Shown: in pieces, positions 1 through 5,053 of the stretch
Layout of the letters: each line of letters starts with the position of its first letter
How positions within the stretch are numbered: the stretch's first letter is position 1
Source: Bacteroidetes bacterium ADurb.Bin302
GTDB taxonomy: Bacteria; Bacteroidota; Bacteroidia; Bacteroidales; Paludibacteraceae
Length of the DNA: 5,053 nucleotides
Assembly (NCBI GenBank): GCA_002069025.1
Contig: MWBK01000179.1
Coordinates: 1-5,053, forward strand
Direction of reading: 5' to 3'
Notes under the pieces: generated by a model
The model's database searches: none
What the model saw: only the letters and a program-made list of their open reading frames with translations
Told to the model about the DNA's origin: nothing
Program-made: the position numbers and the translations under genes

Positions 1-1728
1 ATACAATATATTTTACAAGACCGTACTATCGATTTTAAAAATAAATTAAAACAACTTATTTCTGACCTATTCATATCAGGAGAAATGTATTACCGAGTTG
101 TTTCATCGCCAGGTGGAAATGGTTTCGATATTAAAGTATGTAATCCTCTACATACTTTTCCTGATAAAAACCTTAACTCTCCTTATATTAATGATTCCTA
201 TCGGGTTGTTTATAGAGAATACCTATCATTACCTGAGATTATGGTACGTTATGGTGAGTCTTTATCAAAAGAGTAGATTGACCATTTAGAAAGTAGTGAA
301 GCCATTTATACACAAACATCGAGTAATGTGATGTTAGTCAATGCAGGTAATGCTCGTTTTGGGGCGTTAGATACTTTAGATAATAGCCTAAATATTGGGT
401 TTGGATTCTCGCCCGAATATAGCCACTTAACCCCATCTCACAGAGTGGCTTTATATCCTGTTTATGAGGTAGAATGGATTGATTACAAAACAGAGCGTGG
501 TAAGCGTGTAGCCTATAGATACTCAACTACACGCATTGGTTCTGAAACATTTATTTTACGTGGGGAAGATGAAAAATTTACAGTAAGAAGCATAACATCG
601 CCTTAGGAGTGTAAATTATCTTTTAACGGATTACAATATATGTCACGTACAGGTCAGCCCTACTCATTAATATTGGCTACGGCTGATTTATAGGATAGGT
701 ATGACTTATTACATTTTTTTAAAAATAATATTATTGCTTAGAGTGGTACTGTAGGTGATTGGTTAGATGTGGCTCATTTACCATCTTTTTTGGGGGATGA
801 AATTCCTGATAGAATACAAAAATGGTTGGCTTATAAGAAATCTGCAGGTGTGGCTATGTTAGATTCTTCATAGGAAGGAGCTTAGCAAATGGTGAATACT
901 ACATTTGCAGGTTATGATGATACCGTAAGACTGTAGGCTATATAGGCTATAGATTTAGCCATATAGGATATTGAAAATATTGCCATGTCTATTACGGGGG
1001 TCTTTAGAGAGCGTATTGGAGGTATATAGCAACGAGACGCTGTGGCTAATGTAGAAGTTGGTATGTAGCAGTCTTATATTGTGACAAAACAATACTTCCA
1101 CACTATGGACCTGTTAATAAGGGAAATCTTATTAGACAGCCTTAACATGTGTAAAATTGTATTTAAGAAGGGTATAACGGGAATATTAATCTTAGGCTCT
1201 CATTAGAAATAGTTATTTACTGCTTTACCTGAACATTATGCAGTTTCTGATTTTGATATTCATATTGCTGACAGTGCTGAAGTATTAAAAGAAAAAGACC
1301 ATATATAGGCACTAACAATGGAGTTAGTAAAAGGTAATTTAGTAGACCCCGAACTTTTAATTCACATGACTACAAGCGAGAGCCTTACTGACTTAAAACA
1401 AAATACTCTACGTTCTATCCGATAGAAGAAGGAGGAGAACAATATGTTGATGCAGATGCAATAGCAATTGCAACAACAACAATAGGCTATGAAAGAAATG
1501 CAAGACGCTTTACAAAAATCACAAAAATAGCTTGAACAATTCAATCAACAGCAATTACAGCTTCAATAGGATAAAATTAATAAGCAATATGAGGTTGATA
1601 AGGCTAAAGTTGATATGTAGAAATCTCTTGGTGAACGTAAATTGGAGTACGATAAGAAACGTGTTGAGTTGGAAGCATTTTAGCTTATTGATACAGACAA
1701 GCGTAATGATGAGGTGAGGGACAAGTAA
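1..1728 (+). CDS. crAss-like phage portal protein, 5'-truncated, TAG read as Gln
   Basis: C-terminal 575 residues of a portal protein, which forms the ring at the unique capsid vertex through which DNA is packaged and to which the tail attaches. The reading frame is open from base 1 to TAA 1726-1728 only if 21 TAG codons are sense: 274, 604, 691, 739, 871, 883, 934, 943, 964, 1027, 1066, 1204, 1210, 1306, 1423, 1462, 1483, 1528, 1567, 1618, 1681. No TGA or TAA interrupts it. The family call rests on my recognition of the crAss-type segment at about residues 330-360 (GVFRERIGGIQQRDAVANVE, then VGMQQS with the Gln at 343 and 356 encoded by TAG) and the following helix VTKQYFHTMDLLIREIL. Residues about 476-565 are charged and extremely Gln-rich, a predicted long coiled coil as in other crAss portals. 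Complete family members are roughly 750-800 aa, so about a quarter is missing upstream. About 21 of 50 Gln codons are TAG. The identification is strong but from memory, without a search. Confidence 0.88.
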
Positions 1729-1749
1729 ACTATTAATAAATAAATTATT
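1729..1749 (+). other. short A/T-rich intergenic spacer
   Basis: This is the only gap longer than one base between genes in the window. It is almost entirely A/T and holds an in-frame TAA at 1741-1743, which fixes ATG 1750 as the first possible start of the next gene. I see no Shine-Dalgarno-like sequence, hairpin or T-tract terminator. An A/T-rich leader without Shine-Dalgarno is common in phages of Bacteroidota. Confidence 0.7.
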
Positions 1750-2319
1750 ATGATTCAAATTAACTTATTAAGAATATCTTCGGACAGTAAACATTTGGAG
1801 TTTAGTGTTGAGTGTCCTTCAAACTACCACTTCACAACCTTAATAGTGAGAAAATATGACAACGTAAAGGAATATATTGACTTGTCTAATTTATTCCAAA
1901 CTCCTAAATCAAAATATGTTGTAAGAATTCCTGTAGAGATTATTGGTGGAGCTTCGATGTATTATGTCCATTTTGGCATAGCTCTTAATGAGGGGGAAGA
2001 ACCTACAGTTGACCCTTGTAATCCCTCATTAACAGCGGACGGTGTTTGTTCTGATGTGGCTAATGTGTATAGATATTTACTTCATCAACTATTGACCTTA
2101 TATTGTGATAGGTGCTTAAGAGATGTTCCTGTTGAAATATAGCAGTTATTTACAATATTGTTTGCTCATATTTAGGCTATGAAATATGAATAGTATGAGG
2201 AGGCTGAACAATTTTATGATATAATGAAATAGAACTATTAGAATTGTGAACCTATTACCATAAAAAGTACTGCAGGGTTTTCATGTAATTGTAGGAGGGT
2301 TGATAATGGAAGAGTATAA
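1750..2319 (+). CDS. conserved-type crAss-like phage protein, Cys-rich, function unknown, TAG read as Gln
   Basis: 189-aa protein ending at TAA 2317-2319 if TAG codons at 2140, 2173, 2191, 2230 and 2239 are read as Gln. Under the standard code it would stop after 130 residues. The first ~85 residues look beta-rich (segments such as HLEFSVECP, YVVRIPVEI, YYVHFGIAL). From about residue 100 it is helical (VANVYRYLLHQLLTLY, then QQLFTILFAHIQAMKYEQ). Cysteines lie at residues 22, 90, 100, 119, 122, 166, 179 and 181, giving a CxxC (CDRC) and a C-terminal CNC. A Cys-flanked helical pair ending in CxC resembles small conserved proteins I recall next to structural genes in crAss-like and other Bacteroidota phages, but I cannot name a function. 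Its place between portal and fibre suggests a virion or assembly role (inference). It has no signal peptide or clear membrane segment. All five TAGs lie in the last 60 residues. Confidence 0.82.
2293..2299 (+). promoter_or_regulatory. Shine-Dalgarno site for the gene at 2306
   Basis: AGGAGGG lies six bases before ATG 2306, inside the last codons of the preceding gene, where it encodes Arg-Arg. It supports ATG 2306 as the true start and a 14-base overlap between the two genes. Strong Shine-Dalgarno sites are uncommon in Bacteroidota-type genes, and the starts at 1750 and 2991 have none, so this gene may be translated more efficiently or be coupled to its neighbour (inference). Confidence 0.6.
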
Positions 2320-2989
2320 GAAATCTTTTATACAAAGTGAGTTAAAATATATTCACAACCTGTAGTATTAGGCTTTTGATGACAAAAAGTTACGGAAAGA
2401 CCTTTATCAGTTAATGATTTTATTAACGGTATTAGATTGGTCATGTTATTATGATATTGATAATTCTTGGAAACAAATATTAATTACCGCCATTAAAAAA
2501 ATTATTAACTCTAATAGTCAACTTATTCCAATAGGGTTTACTAACAAGTATTATTCAAATGTGAATGCTCCTTAGGGACTTTATGATTGGTATGAGTCAT
2601 CATAGGATTTGAATCTTATAGATGTTTCTGTAGATGATACTAAGTCGGTTACAACGGTTTCATCTAACTATTCTGAAATTCTTGGTGGAGAATTAATACT
2701 TAATGATTTTAAGTATGTTCTTGTTTCTGATAAAATCTTACATAATAAATTTGTTGAGTTAAATAAACCTTTTTCAGGAACGATTAAAGTATATAAATAC
2801 ACAAACATACCTAAACCAGGAGGAAAATACCAATGGGTATGGGTTTAGGTGTCGGACCCTGGTAAACAGCACTTTTCCAAAATGCTCGATTTAAAAGTGT
2901 AGATGGGAGATGAATTAATTTCAGTGCCCCAATCTTGGAATATAGTTATTCCGAGAGTTACTGATTCAATTTATATTAATTTAATGTAA
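2306..2989 (+). CDS. crAss-like phage protein of unknown function, TAG read as Gln
   Basis: 227-aa protein from ATG 2306 to TAA 2987-2989, overlapping the previous gene by 14 bases and starting behind a strong AGGAGGG site. Six in-frame TAGs (2363, 2369, 2573, 2603, 2846, 2900; residues 20, 22, 90, 100, 181, 199) would break it under the standard code, the first after 19 residues. The seven other Gln codons are CAA or CAG. Residues about 1-75 look helical (SELKYIHNLQYQAF, DLYQLMILLTVLDWS). Residues about 100-227 look beta-rich, with a Pro-Gly loop (NIPKPGGKYQW) followed by VWVQVSDPG. A small helical domain followed by a beta-sandwich would suit a minor virion or tail-associated protein, and it sits directly upstream of the fibre gene. 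I do not recognise the family, so the function is unassigned. There is no signal peptide, membrane segment or catalytic motif. Confidence 0.8.
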
Positions 2990-2990
2990 T

Positions 2991-4934
2991 ATGCCAAACA
3001 TTATTAGAGAATACTTAAACACAGACGATATAATTGAAATTCGTAGTTCGGATTCCAATTCTCGTAGGGATAATTTAGCGTAGAAATTAGCAAACCTCCC
3101 TCGTGTTGAAGTGTCATATAATTCAGGGCAGACGGAATCACCAAGTACCAAAGGAATAGAAACATATAGAAATTTAAGTACTGATGTTAAAAGCAATTGC
3201 AATTTAAATGCATAGTATCAAACAGTTAAAATTGAGAATGTTGATGGGGGATGTTTTGATAAAGACAACCTGCCTGAAATCACCTCATTAGACGAACTAT
3301 TAAATGCTTTGTGTGAGGTGATGATTCGGTTTGATACAGCCCCCTCCAATTATTTGAAGGATGACTATACATTTGTGATTAAAACCCTAAGCAATGCCTT
3401 AATTCATTTGTATCTGAATGGTGATGCAAATAGTATTTTGTACGCTGATTTGTTAGCTTTAATTGCCAACAATGAATTAATTCCAAATTCAAGTTATAGG
3501 ATAACCGATTATACAACAACAACTGCTCAAGCTGATACAACTTCTGCAGGACACGATTTTGATGTTATAGTAACAGCTTTAAGTACTAACGAATTATCCG
3601 AAGATGCTAAATGTGTTAGAAAAGTTGGTGACACCTATTTTGAAAATGCCAAATTAGAAGCGTGGGAAATTAAGTATTGCATTCATAATGACACAAGCAG
3701 ATTTGCTTGGGCTGATACCGTAAATGGTAAAGGCGTTATTTATTACATGAAAGATGAATGGAATAATGAATGTCCTTATGACTTTAAGAATATACAATTC
3801 AAAAAATCGAATGTATTCTTATACACCTTTGGAGGCACGGCAGATAATAGTTTAACAGGAGGTTGTCATCACAATACAATGATGGATTATGTATCGAGTT
3901 CCGTTCTAAGGCTCAACTTTAACACGTTTGGTAGGGGCTGCTATTCTAACACGTTTGGTAATAACTGCTATTCTAACACGTTTGGCGATTACTGTGGTGG
4001 TAACACGTTTGGTAATAGCTGCTATTCTAACACGTTTGGTGATAACTGCCGTTTTAACACATTTGGTAATGGCTGCAATTCTAACACGTTTGGTTATGGA
4101 TTCAATTATAACACGTTTGGTAATAACTGCTGTTTTAACACATTTGGTAATTACTGCAATTCTAACACGTTTGGTGATTACTGCAATTCTAACACGTTTG
4201 GTAATGACTGCTATTCTAACACGTTTGGTGTTGGCTGTAGTTCTAACACGTTCGATTGTGACTACTATTATAACACATTTGGTAATGAATGCAAAAAAAA
4301 CACGTTTGGTAGTAGCTGCCATAATAACACATTTGGTGATGAATGCAAAAATAACACGTTTGGTAATAACTACTATGATAACACGTTTGGTAATAACTGC
4401 CAGTATAACAATTTTTATCATGGGTCATCTGGAACAACAAAAAAAGATTATATTAGATATATAGTTTTAGAGGATGGGTGTATAAATAATAATTTTTATT
4501 CAGAAGTAACAACAGATATCGATAATTACTTACAAAGGATAAGAATAAAAGGGTTAGAAAACAATACACCAACAAATATTCAAATAACGCTATCAGAAGT
4601 AGATACTAACTACGAATGGGTAATTTGTTATACAAGTGGTGGAACACTAAAACAATATTGTCCAGATAATAATGACAGCTACAAGTTAGAAAACATAGAG
4701 GTATCAACTTGGAATGATTCAAATACTTACACTGATTTTGGCTATCAAGCTCAAATAGATATAGACAATTTAAGCGAGTCTGATTTCGTTAATGTAGTAT
4801 TTGGAGTAAACGAGGCAGTTAGTGGCAATTACGCCCCTGCAATTGAGATTTATAGCGGTTATATTTTGGTATTCTCAAAAGTGAATACAGCGATAACAAT
4901 ACCAACCATCGAAATAACAAAAATAGATTTATGA
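2991..4934 (+). CDS. probable tail/appendage fibre with nonapeptide beta-solenoid repeats (chimeric)
   Basis: 647-aa protein from ATG 2991, one base after the previous stop, to TGA 4932-4934. This start needs TAG at 3081 and 3213 (residues 31 and 75) read as Gln. A standard-code caller would instead begin at ATG 3309 (residue 107) and lose the N-terminus. Layout: residues 1-~110, an N-terminal segment likely docking to the virion; ~160-270, a domain with YRITDY (169-174), GDTYF, RFAWAD, GKGVIYYM and CPYDFKNIQF, a set I associate with fibre-like proteins of Bacteroides phages and prophages; 311-472, eighteen NTFGxxCxx repeats; 473-647, a mixed C-terminal domain with YEWVICYTSGG and a beta-rich tail. 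Repetitive solenoid shaft plus distal domain fits a receptor-binding or cell-surface glycan-contacting fibre (inference). I see no catalytic motif, though a depolymerase role cannot be excluded. Codons 76-647 contain 8 Gln, all CAA/CAG, unlike every upstream gene. Confidence 0.8.
3921..4406 (+). repeat. 18 tandem 27-base repeats encoding NTFGxxCxx
   Basis: Eighteen exact-length 27-base units start at 3921 and recur every 27 bases to the last at 4380. Each begins AAC-AC(G/A)-TT(T/C)-G. NTF is present in all 18, the following Gly in 17 (unit 13 has Asp). Cys at position 7 is present in 15 of 18; units 7, 13 and 17 have Phe or Tyr there. Codons 5, 6, 8 and 9 vary, mainly among Asn, Asp, Ser, Gly, Tyr and Lys. 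A degenerate unit (NNFYHGSSG) follows at 4407. A fixed-length repeat with invariant Phe and small residues is typical of a beta-solenoid with Phe and Cys stacked inside and variable residues exposed. Thr codon 2 is ACA in units 6, 9, 14 and 16 and ACG elsewhere. Confidence 0.95.
4931..4934 (+). promoter_or_regulatory. ATGA stop-start overlap between fibre gene and next gene
   Basis: The last Leu codon and TGA of the fibre gene overlap the ATG of the following frame as ATGA. This arrangement usually means translational coupling, so the downstream product would be made in proportion to the fibre. It also shows that TGA still terminates in this phage, because the fibre frame ends there at a plausible gene junction. 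Confidence 0.6.
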
Positions 4935-5053
4935 AAATAGGAAGAACAAACGCAGTAACCATTTCAGGCGGTGTCGCCAAAAGCCCATACGACGAATGGC
5001 AGGCAGGCTTTGGTGTAGATTGGGATAGTGTAGTAGCTAATGCGCCAATAGGT
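4931..5053 (+). CDS. start of an unidentified gene, 3'-truncated by window end
   Basis: 41 codons from ATG 4931, overlapping the fibre stop, and open to the last base of the window. The residues begin MKIGRTNAVTISGG and continue with SPYDEWQAGFGVDWD; I do not recognise the family. It has no TAG; its one Gln is CAG. The segment is about 47% G+C by hand count, against about 30% in a spot-counted 60-base line of the gene at 2306. The different composition and standard Gln codon match the distal fibre rather than the upstream phage genes, so it may have travelled with the fibre module. A downstream partner of a fibre is often another fibre component or a chaperone, but this is only a guess from position. 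Confidence 0.6.
   Translation, partial: MKIGRTNAVTISGGVAKSPYDEWQAGFGVDWDSVVANAPIG

Noticed and set aside
78..90. AGGAG followed by ATG at 85 as the start of a gene
   Set aside because: The frame is already open from base 1 and continues the portal; the spacing to ATG is also too short for a good ribosome binding site.
338..526. Minus-strand frame inside the portal gene, and similar minus frames at 1362-1544, 1555-1758 and 2981-3202
   Set aside because: They are antisense to well-supported genes, with no start signals or recognisable protein features.
2833..2865. A ten-codon frame (MGMGLGVGPW) behind AGGAGG at 2818-2823
   Set aside because: It lies out of frame within the gene at 2306-2989 and is too short to support; the AGGAGG encodes part of the Pro-Gly-Gly-Lys loop.
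1..3215. Decayed genes or sequencing errors as the cause of many short frames
   Set aside because: Every interruption is TAG, none is TAA or TGA, and no frameshift is needed; decay would give all three stop types.
3921..4406. Variable codons 5 and 6 are mostly AAT/AAC-derived (GAT, TAT, AGT, GAC, TAC, AGC), resembling adenine mutagenesis by a diversity-generating retroelement
   Set aside because: There is no reverse transcriptase, template repeat or initiation-of-homing element in the window, and selection for turn-forming exposed residues explains the same bias. A search of the full genome for a reverse transcriptase and a template copy would settle it.
3906..4464. Long open frames overlapping the repeat block: minus strand 3906-4421, plus strand 3928-4464 and minus strand 4243-4440
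   Set aside because: A 27-base repeat is a multiple of three, so any frame without a stop in one unit stays open through the array. The encoded repeats are by-products, and the frame at 2991-4934 alone extends into non-repetitive sequence with coherent domains.

Overview
The window is a densely packed, single-strand (+) virion-gene segment of a tailed phage, most likely a crAss-like phage (Crassvirales) of a gut Bacteroidota host. Two things support this. The C-terminal three quarters of a crAss-type portal protein is recognisable. The upstream genes also read through in frame only if TAG is a sense codon, most likely glutamine, while TAA and TGA remain stops. Read with the standard code, the first 3.2 kb looks like broken fragments. 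Read with TAG = Gln it resolves into four long genes that abut or overlap. TAG recoding to Gln is known in several crAss-like lineages, and the suppressor tRNA that would be needed is not in this window.

Layout: (1) 1-1728, portal protein, 5' end outside the window, 21 in-frame TAG codons, with a very Gln-rich coiled-coil C-terminus. (2) 1750-2319, a 189-aa cysteine-rich conserved-type protein of unknown function, 5 TAG. (3) 2306-2989, a 227-aa protein of unknown function, overlapping gene 2 by 14 bases, with a good ribosome binding site, 6 TAG. (4) 2991-4934, a 647-aa probable tail or appendage fibre with a short N-terminal segment (2 TAG), a YRITDY-type domain, 18 tandem nine-residue NTFG-x-x-C-x-x repeats predicted to form a beta-solenoid, and a C-terminal domain. 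(5) 4931-5053, the start of a further gene overlapping the fibre stop as ATGA, cut by the window end.

The most interesting pattern is a genetic-code mosaic. In genes 1-3 TAG supplies about 40-50% of all Gln codons (by hand count 21/50, 5/10 and 6/13). In the fibre both TAGs lie in the first 75 codons (2 of 4 Gln), and none of the 8 Gln in the remaining 572 codons is TAG. This fits a fibre whose N-terminal anchor belongs to the recoded phage and whose distal, host-contacting part came from a standard-code phage or prophage. The repeat block also carries internal two- and three-unit duplications, so its length is probably evolving by recombination.

I see no RNA genes, CRISPR, mobile elements, convincing promoters or terminators. 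The only gap between genes longer than one base is 1729-1749.
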